Shown here one piece after another: positions 1 through 9,552 of a DNA stretch of 64,000 bases. The stretch covers positions 1 through 64,000 of the forward strand of contig CAYSPG010000005.1 of NCBI GenBank assembly GCA_964432885.1, given 5' to 3'. The notes under the pieces are model-generated. The model did no database searches, had not been told where the DNA came from, and saw only the letters and a list, made by a program, of their open reading frames with translations. The position numbers and the translations under genes were made by a program. Source of the DNA: CAYSPG01 sp964432885 (GTDB taxonomy: Bacteria; Bacteroidota; Bacteroidia; AKYH767-A; OLB10). Within the stretch, counting starts at the first letter, position 1; the number at the start of each line of letters is the position of its first letter.

Positions 1-258
1 AATGACACCGAAGGTGATTTTGGTTTGACGGTGTTTCCGGTTCCGGCAACAGATATGTTAAACATAACGGTTAAGAGCCAAAGCCCGCAGGAGCGATTTA
101 AGGCCGTGCTTATTGACATAACCGGCCGCAGGGTGTTTGACGGAAAGATAGAACACCGGCATTTGCTTGATGTAAGCCGTTATGTAGCTGGTGTATATCA
201 ATTACTGGTAACAAACGGTAATGGGGGTGTTAAAAAGCAACGGGTGGTAATAGAGTAG
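1..258 (+). CDS. C-terminal end of a T9SS type A secreted protein (partial)
   Basis: The frame is open from the first base, so the gene starts before the window; only about 85 C-terminal residues are visible. They form a type IX secretion sorting domain: an FPVPATD motif standing where FPNP usually stands, then beta strands, a DITGRRVFDG segment, an LDVSRYVAGVY segment and a basic end with VVIE. This domain carries the cargo through the outer membrane, after which it is normally removed or attached to the surface. The functional part of the protein lies outside the window, so its role cannot be named. The next gene is on the other strand, with 148 bp between them. Confidence 0.85.
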   Translation, partial: NDTEGDFGLTVFPVPATDMLNITVKSQSPQERFKAVLIDITGRRVFDGKIEHRHLLDVSRYVAGVYQLLVTNGNGGVKKQRVVIE

Positions 259-406
259 GTTGACGTTTGCTCATTAAACAGAACAAAACCCACTTTCTCT
301 CAGCCTGACTCGATTTGGTTAGCAGCAGATTAAGTGGTGTCTCTGCCTGACTCGACTTAGTCAGTGGCTCTTTAAAGTAGTTTATTGAACAAAAAACTGT
401 TTGTAC

Positions 407-2104
407 TCAATCATCCATCCTCCAACTTCTAACCTCCACCTCCAGTTCAAATCTTCTTTTCTTATCATTCATTTTATTGTGTACCCATTGTGGCCATTGC
501 GCACTGTTTTCGGCATCATACACACGCACATGCTGCCCTTCCATAGGTTTAATTAACTCTTCGGCCTTGCAATTTAAAATTTTTGCAGCGGTTTGCACAC
601 CCGAATTGCTGGCACCACCCACGCCATGCGCTAAAATACTTGCACCACACATATACAGGTTTTCTATTTCTGTTTTTGGGTTGTATGAATTTAGCACTAG
701 TTGCTTAAAAGTTTTTTCGGTGCCATATACATTTCCATCTGTAGTATTAATATAAAACTCCGAAGTCATCGGGGTGCCAAGTTCTGCGTGTACAATATGA
801 TTGCGCACACCGGGCAAAGCTTTCTCTACTGTGTTCAGCATTTTTTCTTTCATGCGCTCTTTGTGTTTAGCATAGGCCTGTGTGTGGTAATCATTTGTGT
901 TGGCAAATGCACCATACGATTTGTACTCGATAAACGTAACCACTTCAATGGTATGATGGTGTCCGTTATAGCTTGGTGGATCTTTTAACGTGGGGCAACT
1001 AATAAAACATGCCGGAAATTCCTCTCCTTGCACAAGGTCTTCTACCGTCATTTCTTTGTATAGTTTTTCTAAATCTTCGTGTTGCAAATACCAAATGTTG
1101 CCTGAGTCTATGCCACTCTTGCGCACATCCATATCCACCGTAAGAAAAAGAAACAATGCCGTTACCGAATATTTTGTTTTTTCAAGTTTATCCTGCAATT
1201 TTTTACTCAGGTTGTTTTTACCCACCATATCAAATGTTTTTCCCGGGTCGGCATTTGACACAATCCTGTGTGCCCAAATAATTTCACCGCTTGACAGTTC
1301 AACACCTGTGGCTTTCTTTTTTTTATCGCCTTCGGTTAAAATACGTTTTACACTTTGTCCTGTTCTTATTTCGCCACCGTATTTTTTTATGGCACTTGTC
1401 ATTGCTTTTACAATAGCACCGCCACCGCCCATCGGATAAAACCCTCCTTTAAAATAATGCCCCATTACCACACAATGAATAGGAAAACTTGCTTTCGATG
1501 GAGGCAAACCATGATCACCGCACTGCACATTTAAAACCGCTTTTAGCAAAGGGTCTTTTATATGCCAGTCAATTACACGCTTTAAACTAAACAAGCCATA
1601 CTTGCCCATGTGCCTTGTACGGTATGCAATGGTCAGGTTATCCCAAAAACCGTTCATCTTTGGTATTAACTGAATTTCGTCAGCAACATTTTTTACCAGC
1701 GTAAGGTATTTTTTTAATCCTTTTTTTTCGCGCGGAAAACGTTTGGCAAGTGTTTCAAAAAGCAAATCAAAATTTGCAGGCATGTCAATGCGCTCATTTC
1801 CTATCAGGCAATGCTCATAAGCTGCAGGGTTCATTCTAAAAAAAACCAAATCGTTTGCTATTCCCAATCCCTGGTAAAGTTGGTTGGTGCTGTCTCCCTC
1901 GTCCATCAATCCAATGTAATGCACACCGGGACTAAACCGATGCCCGTTTAAATAAAAGCTGTGGCACCAGCCACCGGGTACATAATGCTGTTCAAGCACC
2001 AATACTTTTTGCCCGGCACGGCTAAGGCAAAGCGCAGCCGAAAGCCCGGCTGCACCCGAGCCTATTATTATCGTATCATAAATAGTGGGCGTTTCAGAAG
2101 TCAT
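407..2104 (-). CDS. FAD-dependent oxidoreductase of the phytoene desaturase / carotenoid isomerase / retinol saturase type
   Basis: A 565-residue flavoprotein. An FAD-binding Rossmann motif GSGAAGLSAALCLSRAG begins near residue 15 and is followed by LVLEQHYVPGG, the usual pattern of CrtI, CrtISO and all-trans-retinol 13,14-reductase. The end carries an LYMCGASILAHGVGGASNSG segment typical of the FAD-closing motif in this family. There is no signal peptide. The substrate is probably a polyene or isoprenoid, but carotenoid isomerase, retinol-saturase-like and desaturase activities cannot be told apart by eye. No other carotenoid gene lies nearby, so context does not help. It is divergent from the sensor kinase at 2286, with 181 bp of AT-rich promoter DNA between them. 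Confidence 0.85.
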   Translation of the reverse strand: MTSETPTIYDTIIIGSGAAGLSAALCLSRAGQKVLVLEQHYVPGGWCHSFYLNGHRFSPGVHYIGLMDEGDSTNQLYQGLGIANDLVFFRMNPAAYEHCLIGNERIDMPANFDLLFETLAKRFPREKKGLKKYLTLVKNVADEIQLIPKMNGFWDNLTIAYRTRHMGKYGLFSLKRVIDWHIKDPLLKAVLNVQCGDHGLPPSKASFPIHCVVMGHYFKGGFYPMGGGGAIVKAMTSAIKKYGGEIRTGQSVKRILTEGDKKKKATGVELSSGEIIWAHRIVSNADPGKTFDMVGKNNLSKKLQDKLEKTKYSVTALFLFLTVDMDVRKSGIDSGNIWYLQHEDLEKLYKEMTVEDLVQGEEFPACFISCPTLKDPPSYNGHHHTIEVVTFIEYKSYGAFANTNDYHTQAYAKHKERMKEKMLNTVEKALPGVRNHIVHAELGTPMTSEFYINTTDGNVYGTEKTFKQLVLNSYNPKTEIENLYMCGASILAHGVGGASNSGVQTAAKILNCKAEELIKPMEGQHVRVYDAENSAQWPQWVHNKMNDKKRRFELEVEVRSWRMDD

Positions 2105-2285
2105 AAACAGTTGGGGTAATAAAATTGCTGAAATAGTTAAAGCGAATAAAAAAATGCTTTTGTTGTGGCTTGGGTTTGTTTAAAAATAGAGAAAGTAAAA
2201 ATATGGAATAAAAGGGCAGGTATTTCTTATTGTTAAATTTTCTAAATGGATTTTTATTTACAATAATCATTTACTTTGCCATTGT

Positions 2286-5264
2286 ATGATAATACGGTGG
2301 TACAGCCTTGTATCTTTTATTTTTTGTTTGCCATACGGAATTTCCGCTCAGGTACAATCATTTATTGCCGAAAAAAGCCTTGGCATCGAATCCGATTATT
2401 CCATCGAAGTTTTTAATTCTGAAAGCGGGCTTCCGCAAAACTCGGTTATAGATATACTTCAAACTGCTGACGGTTACCTTTGGTTTTCTACCTTTAGCGG
2501 ACTGGTGCGGTTTGATGGAATAAAGTTTACTTTACTAAACAGCCAAAACACAAAAGGAATAATTCCCAGCGCCATTGTTAAACTGTACGAGGACAAACAA
2601 AAAAACGTTTGGCTTATTGATGACCAGGGACATCTTTTTAAATTTGATGGCAACGGGTTTACCGGTTTTGAAAAATCGTTTAACAACATTCGGGTAAAGT
2701 CACTTTGCTTTGCCGATGATGGAACGTTGTTTATTGCAAATGTAAATAACGAGGTGTATTCGGTTAATCAAAATATTCTTGATTTTATTTACCGTGTTAA
2801 TCAGGGCACACTTAATTTTATTAAAGCCGGTAAAGACAATTCGGTTTTAATTGCCGCATCAACTGGTTTGTACCAGTATAAAAATGGTACTACCAAGCAG
2901 GTAAGTGCATTGCCGCAGCACAATGTAATAAGCGTTGACTATGACCAGGAAAACTTTTTATGGGTGTGTACATCCCGTGGCATTTTTAAGGTTAGCGAAA
3001 ACAAAGCCGAACGTATTTTATTTCCTGACGAGAATTTTAACTCGGGTAACGTGGAAGTATTTATTGACAGGCAGAATAACAAATGGTTTTATAACAACGA
3101 AGGCATTTATGTATTAGGAATAACAGACTTTACCCAAATAAGCGAAGAAAACGGACTTTCGTCAAACAGCGTACGGTCAATAATCCAGGATTTTGAAAAC
3201 AACATTTGGGTGGGTACAAACAGTGCTGGTGTAAACAAATTGCATTACAAAATTTTTAAAACCTTTTCGGTTGAAGACGGACTTATTTCAGATGGTGTGG
3301 CACCTGTTATGAAATCAAAAAAAGGAATAGTATATGTTGGCAATAACTGTGGCGGAATAAATAAAATTATAGACGGCAAAATTATAAGACAGGAAATTCC
3401 AGAAGGCAATACCTGCGTGTGGTCATTGCTGGAAGACAGCAGTGAAAATTTATGGATAGGTACTTATGGAGGAGGTTTGTTTAAATATAAAAATGATAAG
3501 CAGGTTATACACTATACCAAAAGCAACGGCCTTCCCGATGAACTTGTTTTTGCACTTTACGAGGACAATACAGGTAAAATATGGCTGGGTACTGATAAGG
3601 GAGTTTATACTATAGTAAACGACAGCATTTATCCATTTAAAAAAGAAATAATAAAATCAAAAACAGTTTACTTTTTGCAGGACAATGAAAGCAACATTTG
3701 GATAGGCACCACCAACGGATTGTATTATGTAACCAGCAACGATGTAAAAGCATTTACTACCTATGATGGTTTGCCTTCAAACAGGGTTAGGTGCATGCAT
3801 TTTGACAAGGATAATGTATTATGGATAGGAACTATTGGAGGCGGGCTGTGTCATTACAAAAATCAAAAGTTTTTTGCTTACAAGCAGCTATCAGAAATTA
3901 CCGACCCGGATGTGTTTTGCATAACCGAAGATGCCGGTAACAATTTTTGGATCACCACAAACAGAGGAGCATACTCAATTAAACGAAGCGATTTGACCGA
4001 CTTTGCCGATGAAAAAATAAATTCAATACCATTTCAGTATTACGATAAAAAGGATGGGTTAAAAACAAACGAATTTAACTCAGGCTTTCAGCCGAATGTG
4101 TTGCAGGAAGATGAATCGCACATTTGGTTTCCAACGATTAAAGGGGTTTCGATCCTTAACACCAAACGCATGCTGCCCAATGACTATGTTCCGCAAATAG
4201 CCATTGAAAAAATAAAAATTGATAATGGCGAAATTTATGCTTCCGAAAATTTTGTAATTCCCCGTGCCAATAAAACACTTGAAATCTATTTTACAGCTCC
4301 CCGTTTTTCAAATCCGCAAAAACAATATTTTCAATACAAACTCGAAGGGTATGATATTGACTGGAGCAAACCCACCAGCGACAGGCTTGCACGTTATTTC
4401 AACTTAAAACCAGGTAACTATTCATTTAAAGTAAGGTTGTATGGAATTATTTCGACAGAGAAAAATACATTTATGCAGGTGCCTGTTCCTTTTTGGCAAA
4501 CCCAATGGTTTTTGGTTCTTACCTATATTGCCGGCTTTACCCTGCTTGCACTTATAGCCGTTTTCCGCATCAGGCGCATACGCGATAAAGAACAGCAAAA
4601 AACAGAGTTAAATAAAAAGTTTGCCGAGTTTGAATTAAGAGCATTGCAGGCGCAAATGAATCCGCACTTTATTTTTAATTGCCTAAACACCATAAAGTAT
4701 TTTATTACCACCAGCAATCATGCAGCGGCAAATAAGTATTTGGGTAAATTCTCAAAGCTGCTGCGCATGTTTCTTGACCACAGTACATCAAATTATGTAA
4801 CGCTTGAGGAAGAAATTAATTTGCTGAGGTTATACATAGAACTTGAGCAAATGCGTTTTAATGAAGGATTTAATTTTCATTTGAAGGTGGACGATAAGAT
4901 AGATTATAAAAACATTGAAATACCGGGCACCCTGTTTCAGCCTTTTGTTGAAAATGCCATTAATCATGGATTGGTAAACCTTAACCGCAAAGGAAATTTA
5001 ACCCTTACCTTTGAACAACATAACGACATAATAAGAGGCATAGTAGATGATGATGGCATTGGACGCAAAGCGGCAGGGCAACTAAAAGAGTCGGTACCGC
5101 ATGGGCACATTTCGCGCGGTACGCAACTGATTGATGACCGAATCAAAACATTAAACTACATTCGCGACAATAATATTGCAGTTGAAATTATAGACAAGAA
5201 AAATAAGAATAATGAGCCTGAAGGTACACGCATTGTAGTATCTATCCCAATTGAAAAAAACTAA
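2286..5264 (+). CDS. Beta-propeller sensor histidine kinase (LytS/YehU type)
   Basis: A 992-residue membrane sensor. An N-terminal signal or anchor segment is followed by about 600 residues of two-component propeller repeats (recurring patterns such as LWFSTFSGLVRFDG, IWVGTNSAGVNKL and LWIGTYGGGLFKY). Next come a Y_Y_Y-like beta domain near residues 640-730 and one transmembrane helix near 740-760 (WFLVLTYIAGFTLLALIAVF). The cytoplasmic part is a His_kinase domain with the phosphoacceptor H794 in QMNPHFIFNCLNT and an ATPase domain with N and G boxes (PFVENAINHGL, DDDGIGRK). It should sense a periplasmic ligand and phosphorylate the LytTR regulator that starts 6 bp downstream. Start at 2286 chosen because the signal segment follows directly. 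Confidence 0.93.
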   Translation: MIIRWYSLVSFIFCLPYGISAQVQSFIAEKSLGIESDYSIEVFNSESGLPQNSVIDILQTADGYLWFSTFSGLVRFDGIKFTLLNSQNTKGIIPSAIVKLYEDKQKNVWLIDDQGHLFKFDGNGFTGFEKSFNNIRVKSLCFADDGTLFIANVNNEVYSVNQNILDFIYRVNQGTLNFIKAGKDNSVLIAASTGLYQYKNGTTKQVSALPQHNVISVDYDQENFLWVCTSRGIFKVSENKAERILFPDENFNSGNVEVFIDRQNNKWFYNNEGIYVLGITDFTQISEENGLSSNSVRSIIQDFENNIWVGTNSAGVNKLHYKIFKTFSVEDGLISDGVAPVMKSKKGIVYVGNNCGGINKIIDGKIIRQEIPEGNTCVWSLLEDSSENLWIGTYGGGLFKYKNDKQVIHYTKSNGLPDELVFALYEDNTGKIWLGTDKGVYTIVNDSIYPFKKEIIKSKTVYFLQDNESNIWIGTTNGLYYVTSNDVKAFTTYDGLPSNRVRCMHFDKDNVLWIGTIGGGLCHYKNQKFFAYKQLSEITDPDVFCITEDAGNNFWITTNRGAYSIKRSDLTDFADEKINSIPFQYYDKKDGLKTNEFNSGFQPNVLQEDESHIWFPTIKGVSILNTKRMLPNDYVPQIAIEKIKIDNGEIYASENFVIPRANKTLEIYFTAPRFSNPQKQYFQYKLEGYDIDWSKPTSDRLARYFNLKPGNYSFKVRLYGIISTEKNTFMQVPVPFWQTQWFLVLTYIAGFTLLALIAVFRIRRIRDKEQQKTELNKKFAEFELRALQAQMNPHFIFNCLNTIKYFITTSNHAAANKYLGKFSKLLRMFLDHSTSNYVTLEEEINLLRLYIELEQMRFNEGFNFHLKVDDKIDYKNIEIPGTLFQPFVENAINHGLVNLNRKGNLTLTFEQHNDIIRGIVDDDGIGRKAAGQLKESVPHGHISRGTQLIDDRIKTLNYIRDNNIAVEIIDKKNKNNEPEGTRIVVSIPIEKN

Positions 5265-5269
5265 ACATC

Positions 5270-6016
5270 ATGTTACAAACAATTATTGTAGATGACGAAA
5301 AGCGCGGACGCGAGTTACTGCGTATGGTATTGACCACACATTGCCCCGAAGTAAAGGTGGTAGGCGAGGCATCAAACGTAAAGGAGGCCTATACCCTTAT
5401 TTTACAAACCGACCCCGATTTGGTTTTTTTGGATATTGAAATGCCTGGCGGTTCGGGTTTTGATTTGCTTACAAAGTTTGATGAGATAAACTTTGAAGTA
5501 ATTTTTGTAACTGCATTTGATAAGTATGCCATTAAAGCCATAAAGTTTTCGGCAATGGATTACCTGCTTAAGCCGGTTGACGAAGAAGAACTTGTTAAAG
5601 CCGTGAAAAGGGTTGAAGAAAATCAGAATAAAAAATCGAACAAAGACCGTGTTAGCAACCTGATACAAAACGTTCGCAAAACAACCGATAATCAGAAAAT
5701 TGGGTTGACTTCAAGCGATGGGTTAGAGTTTATTGAGATAAAAACAATTTTGCGTTGCGAGGCTGACGGCAAATACACATCGGTATTTTTACATGACGGA
5801 AAAAAATTGCTGGTAAGCAAAAACCTAAAAGAGTTTGAAGATTTATTAACCGAGTATAATTTTATACGCATACATCACTCGCACCTTGTAAATCTTGATT
5901 ACATAAAGAAGTACCAAAGCGGACGTGGCGGCTACGTGGTAATGAGCGATGGAAGCACCATTACAGTATCACAGCGAAAGAAAGAAGATTTTTTGAGCAG
6001 CTTAAAAAAGATTTAA
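5270..6016 (+). CDS. LytTR-family response regulator
   Basis: A 248-residue DNA-binding regulator and the evident partner of the kinase ending 6 bp upstream; the two form an operon. The receiver domain spans residues 1-120, with acidic residues D8 and D9, the phosphoacceptor D55 in LVFLDIEMPGGSG and the switch lysine in YLLKPVDEEEL. The C-terminal LytTR domain (about 145-245) includes LRCEADGKYTSVFLHDGKKL and IRIHHSHLVNLDYI, both typical of the family. LytTR proteins bind direct repeats upstream of target promoters; the targets here are not evident. It is convergent with the DUF4476 gene, with 30 bp between the stops. Confidence 0.95.
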   Translation: MLQTIIVDDEKRGRELLRMVLTTHCPEVKVVGEASNVKEAYTLILQTDPDLVFLDIEMPGGSGFDLLTKFDEINFEVIFVTAFDKYAIKAIKFSAMDYLLKPVDEEELVKAVKRVEENQNKKSNKDRVSNLIQNVRKTTDNQKIGLTSSDGLEFIEIKTILRCEADGKYTSVFLHDGKKLLVSKNLKEFEDLLTEYNFIRIHHSHLVNLDYIKKYQSGRGGYVVMSDGSTITVSQRKKEDFLSSLKKI

Positions 6017-6046
6017 CACGTACTCTTATTTTTCCTGCCCGGTACT

Positions 6047-7018
6047 TTATCTTCTCTGATTGTTAATATAGCTGTTTAATTCGTCTATACTGCTTTCAAA
6101 GGTAAACATATCGTTTACTTTAAAGTAATTGCCAATGTCATACGTATAGTTGTATGCGTATTTGGCAAAATCAAGTTTGGTTTCTTCAAAAGTAAAAAGA
6201 CCCATAATTTCTTTTACCTGCGACACTACAAGGCAGTTATTTTGCAACACCTGTTTTGCGATGGTCATTTTGCTGTCTTCAAAACTTTTTGATGCAATGG
6301 AGTTTTTTAAATCAGAAAAGTCAGCAGGGTTCATGGGCATGGGGCAGCCAATGTTTCCATTGTAACCGGGTAAATAAGATGGAGGAGGCGGTGGAGGAAC
6401 AGGGTCAACATAGCTTGTGTTGTTATTGGTAGTGGTGTGCGTTACAGTAGTTGTTGTTGTGGTGGTGGCAGTGGTTTGCATGGCATTATCAAATCCCGAA
6501 ACATTAACGCTTACATGAGCGCCTACATCGCCAGCATTTATGCCCATTGAAACGTTTCCGTTTGGAGATGCAGTAGTTGTTGTGGTAGTGGTTTGTTGTG
6601 AGTAGGTAGAACTTTGAGGTATGGTTCCGTGTACGCCTTCGGGGTTAAACATTATTACTGTTTGTGCAGGTGCTACAGGTGCAGCCTGTGCAATGTCAAC
6701 TTCGCTTACCGGGCGGAGTACGTATTCGCCTTTGGCATTTTTTTTAACTGAGAAACTTGTTTCCATACCCTGGTTAAATGCGAGGTTAAAACTTTTTTCG
6801 CCCAGTGCTTTGTCTTCAAATATAATTTTGAGTTTGTAAAAAGTAGCGTTTAGGTCAGTAATCTTTACGTTGGTTTCGGCTTTTTCGTTTTGGCGAAGGC
6901 CATTGAGTATTACATAAAAGCGCTCACCGTTTTCGGTAAACAAAATTACGTTTGATGTTTGTGCAAGGCATGCAAGTGCAAGCAGGATAAATGTAAATGT
7001 TGAGATTATTTTTTTCAT
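6047..7018 (-). CDS. Secreted DUF4476 protein
   Basis: A 323-residue exported protein of unknown role. The signal peptide is MKKIISTFTFILLALACLAQ. A small beta domain follows (residues 20-110; an FTENGERFYVILNG segment), then a low-complexity linker rich in threonine, with runs of seven or more T, and a run of proline before SYLPG. The last 100 residues are a DUF4476 domain (PADFSDLKNSIASKSFEDSK to the end), a helical module with repeated pairs of helices found widely in Bacteroidota. No catalytic motif can be seen. The linker suggests two domains held apart outside the inner membrane. Confidence 0.85.
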   Translation of the reverse strand: MKKIISTFTFILLALACLAQTSNVILFTENGERFYVILNGLRQNEKAETNVKITDLNATFYKLKIIFEDKALGEKSFNLAFNQGMETSFSVKKNAKGEYVLRPVSEVDIAQAAPVAPAQTVIMFNPEGVHGTIPQSSTYSQQTTTTTTTASPNGNVSMGINAGDVGAHVSVNVSGFDNAMQTTATTTTTTTVTHTTTNNNTSYVDPVPPPPPPSYLPGYNGNIGCPMPMNPADFSDLKNSIASKSFEDSKMTIAKQVLQNNCLVVSQVKEIMGLFTFEETKLDFAKYAYNYTYDIGNYFKVNDMFTFESSIDELNSYINNQRR

Positions 7019-7161
7019 AAAATTATTTGTTAATAGCTATGCAATAATACAATCAAGAAGTTTCAAAACTATGAAAATGGGGTAAAGGTTTTTTTGGTAA
7101 AAAATATTTTTTTTAAAACATTTATAACATCTAGATATGCCATGATAGTTTTTTCAATTCT

Positions 7162-7169
7162 TATCTTTG
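7162..7169 (+). promoter_or_regulatory. Putative Bacteroidota -7 box (TATCTTTG) of the proline dehydrogenase gene
   Basis: Matches the TAnnTTTG -7 consensus of the Bacteroidota primary sigma factor and lies 16 nt before the ATG at 7186. No clear -33 TTG is seen at the expected distance, so the call rests on one box and its position. Confidence 0.45.
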
Positions 7170-7185
7170 AGCCGTTAAATGTATT

Positions 7186-8361
7186 ATGCCTGATATTTCA
7201 TTTTCAAATACCCAAAATGCTTTTGAGTCAAAAAGCGATGCCGACCTTAGCCGCGCTTATTGGCTGTTTAAAGCCATAAGCAGCAACTTATTGGTGCGTA
7301 TTGGGCCGGCCATTACCAATTTTGCAATTGCTTTGCGATTGCCCATAAAGCCAATAATAAAGGCTACCATTTACAAGCACTTTTGCGGTGGCGAAACCAT
7401 TGAGCAATGTCAGGCAACTATTGAGCATTTAGCAAAATACAATGTAGGCAGCATACTTGATTATAGTGTTGAGGGCGAGGAGGACGAAAAAGTGTTTGAT
7501 GAAACCTGTTCAGAAATTATCCGAACAATAAATCATGCTAAGGGAGATGCTAAAATTCCGTTTTGTGTTTTTAAAGTTACCGGCATTGCGCGGTTTGGCT
7601 TGCTTGAAAAAATTAGTGCTCGCCAAGGTTTAACTGCTATTGAAACCAATGAGTATGCTAAAGTTAAAACCCGCGTAAACGCAATTTGCAAAACTGCATT
7701 TGATAACAATGTGCGCCTTTTTATTGATGCCGAAGAATCATGGATTCAGCTGGCTATTGATAACATGGCTGATGAAATGATGATGCAGTATAATCGTGAA
7801 AAGGCGATTGTGTTTAACACCATTCAGTTTTACCGTCACGACAGGCTTTCATTTTTAAAAGACTCAATAGCGTTTGCAAAAAACAATAACTTTTTTACAG
7901 GTTATAAACTGGTGCGTGGCGCTTACATGGAAAAAGAAAGAGCGCGTGCGCAAAAAAATAATTACCCATCGCCCATACAGCCCAGTAAGCAAGCCAGCGA
8001 TGATGATTACAATGAAGGATTAAAAATTTGCGTAACTAACATTGACCGTGTTTCTATTTGTGCCGGTACGCATAACGAAGAAAGCAGCCTGCTACTGGTT
8101 GATTTGATGAAAGAAAAAAAAATTTCGCCATCAAACCCAAACATTTGGTTTTCGCAATTGCTGGGTATGAGCGATAACATAAGTTTTAATTTGGCCAAAG
8201 CCGGATACAATGTGTGCAAGTATGTGCCTTACGGGCCTGTGGTTTCGGTGCTGCCATACCTTTTCAGGCGTGCGGCCGAAAATACTTCCATAGCCGGGCA
8301 AACTGGCCGCGAACTAAATTTGATTATGCAGGAAAAGAATAGAAGAAAGAGTAAAGAGTAA
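7186..8361 (+). CDS. Proline dehydrogenase (monofunctional)
   Basis: A 391-residue FAD enzyme that oxidises L-proline to delta-1-pyrroline-5-carboxylate, the first step of proline breakdown. The (beta/alpha)8 barrel is recognised from FRLFIDAEESW-like text (VRLFIDAEESWIQ), YKLVRGAYMEKERARAQ with its substrate-binding arginine region, AGTHNEES, and the C-terminal YVPYGPVVSVLPYLFRRAAEN, which matches the conserved RRxxEN end of the barrel. The length suits the monofunctional, mitochondrial-like form rather than the PutA fusion; the dehydrogenase for the next step is not in the window. The start at 7186 fits the promoter box upstream. An earlier in-frame start is not needed. Confidence 0.93.
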   Translation: MPDISFSNTQNAFESKSDADLSRAYWLFKAISSNLLVRIGPAITNFAIALRLPIKPIIKATIYKHFCGGETIEQCQATIEHLAKYNVGSILDYSVEGEEDEKVFDETCSEIIRTINHAKGDAKIPFCVFKVTGIARFGLLEKISARQGLTAIETNEYAKVKTRVNAICKTAFDNNVRLFIDAEESWIQLAIDNMADEMMMQYNREKAIVFNTIQFYRHDRLSFLKDSIAFAKNNNFFTGYKLVRGAYMEKERARAQKNNYPSPIQPSKQASDDDYNEGLKICVTNIDRVSICAGTHNEESSLLLVDLMKEKKISPSNPNIWFSQLLGMSDNISFNLAKAGYNVCKYVPYGPVVSVLPYLFRRAAENTSIAGQTGRELNLIMQEKNRRKSKE

Positions 8362-8426
8362 AGAAGCAAGAGGAATTAAGAAAGATTCAGTCCTGTAAAT
8401 TTTAATCTGTCACAATATACTGCAAT

Positions 8427-9518
8427 ATGGCAGGCAACACCTACGGAACACTTTTTAGAATTACAACCTTTGGCGAATCGCACGGGGCTATGGTGGGTGT
8501 GGTAATTGATGGTTGCCCGGCAGGAATTGAGCTTGATGTAAATTTTATTCAGCAACAGCTTAACAGACGCAGACCCGGACAGTCGGAAATTACTACACAG
8601 CGCAATGAGGATGACGTGCCTGAAATTATTTCGGGAATTTTTGAAGGAAAAACCACTGGCGCTCCTTTGTGCATGATTGTAAAAAACAAAGACCAGCGCC
8701 CTCAAGACTATGCACACATACAGCAAGCTTATCGCCCATCGCATGCCGACTTTACGTACGATGCAAAGTATGGCATACGTGATTATCGCGGCAGCGGACG
8801 TGCATCGGCACGCGAGACAGTGGCTCGTGTTATGGCAGGTGCTGTGGCGCAACTGGTGTTAAATAAAATAAATGTTCAAATCAACTCGTATGTAAGCAGC
8901 ATTGGCACGGTGTGTATTGAAACCAAAAATTTTGTTGCTGATGCGTTGCAAATAGAATCAAACGCGGTTCGATGTCCTGATGCAATAGCTGCAGCCAAGA
9001 TGATTGCACTTATTGAAGAAACAAAAGCAAAAGGGGATACCCTGGGTGGGGTTATAAGCACCGTGATAAAAGGTGTGCCTGCCGGATTGGGCGAGCCGGT
9101 TTTTGATAAACTGCATGCCGAACTTGGCAAAGCCATGCTTAGCATTAATGCTGTTAAGGGTTTTGAAATTGGGTCGGGGTTTGGCGGCACTAAGCTTAGC
9201 GGCAAGCAACATAATGACGTGCCTGTAAAGATGGAAGATGGAAAAATAAAAACAGCAACCAATCATTCGGGCGGAGTAGTGGGTGGCATTACCAACGGTA
9301 TGGATGTAACATTTAACGTGGCGTTTAAACCGGTATCAACTTTGATGCAAAGCCAGCAAACGATAAATGATAAAGGCGAACAAGTAACTATTGAAGGCAA
9401 AGGCCGACATGATGTATGTGTGGTTCCGCGTGCAGTGCCTATTGTGGATGCGATGGCGGCTGTGGTTGTACTTGATTTTTATTTAAGACACAACAGTAGT
9501 TTTATCAAATCAGGTTAG
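8427..9518 (+). CDS. aroC: Chorismate synthase
   Basis: A 363-residue enzyme that converts 5-enolpyruvylshikimate-3-phosphate to chorismate using reduced FMN, the last common step to aromatic amino acids, folate and quinones. Signatures seen: FGESHGAMVGVVIDGCPAGI near the start, GSGRASARETVARVMAGA near residue 125, and GKGRHDVCVVPRAVPIVDAM near the end. The length is normal for the family. It stands alone among genes of other pathways, on the same strand as the proline dehydrogenase (65 bp gap) and the Kelch gene (34 bp gap), so shared transcription is possible but not a functional unit. Confidence 0.97.
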   Translation: MAGNTYGTLFRITTFGESHGAMVGVVIDGCPAGIELDVNFIQQQLNRRRPGQSEITTQRNEDDVPEIISGIFEGKTTGAPLCMIVKNKDQRPQDYAHIQQAYRPSHADFTYDAKYGIRDYRGSGRASARETVARVMAGAVAQLVLNKINVQINSYVSSIGTVCIETKNFVADALQIESNAVRCPDAIAAAKMIALIEETKAKGDTLGGVISTVIKGVPAGLGEPVFDKLHAELGKAMLSINAVKGFEIGSGFGGTKLSGKQHNDVPVKMEDGKIKTATNHSGGVVGGITNGMDVTFNVAFKPVSTLMQSQQTINDKGEQVTIEGKGRHDVCVVPRAVPIVDAMAAVVVLDFYLRHNSSFIKSG

Positions 9519-9552
9519 TACATTCACATTGTACTTCTAAAAATTTTATACA

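Noticed and set aside
259..406. Duplicated CCTGACTCGA segments near 303 and 340
   Set aside because: Only two short, partly matching copies; not enough to call a repeat element.
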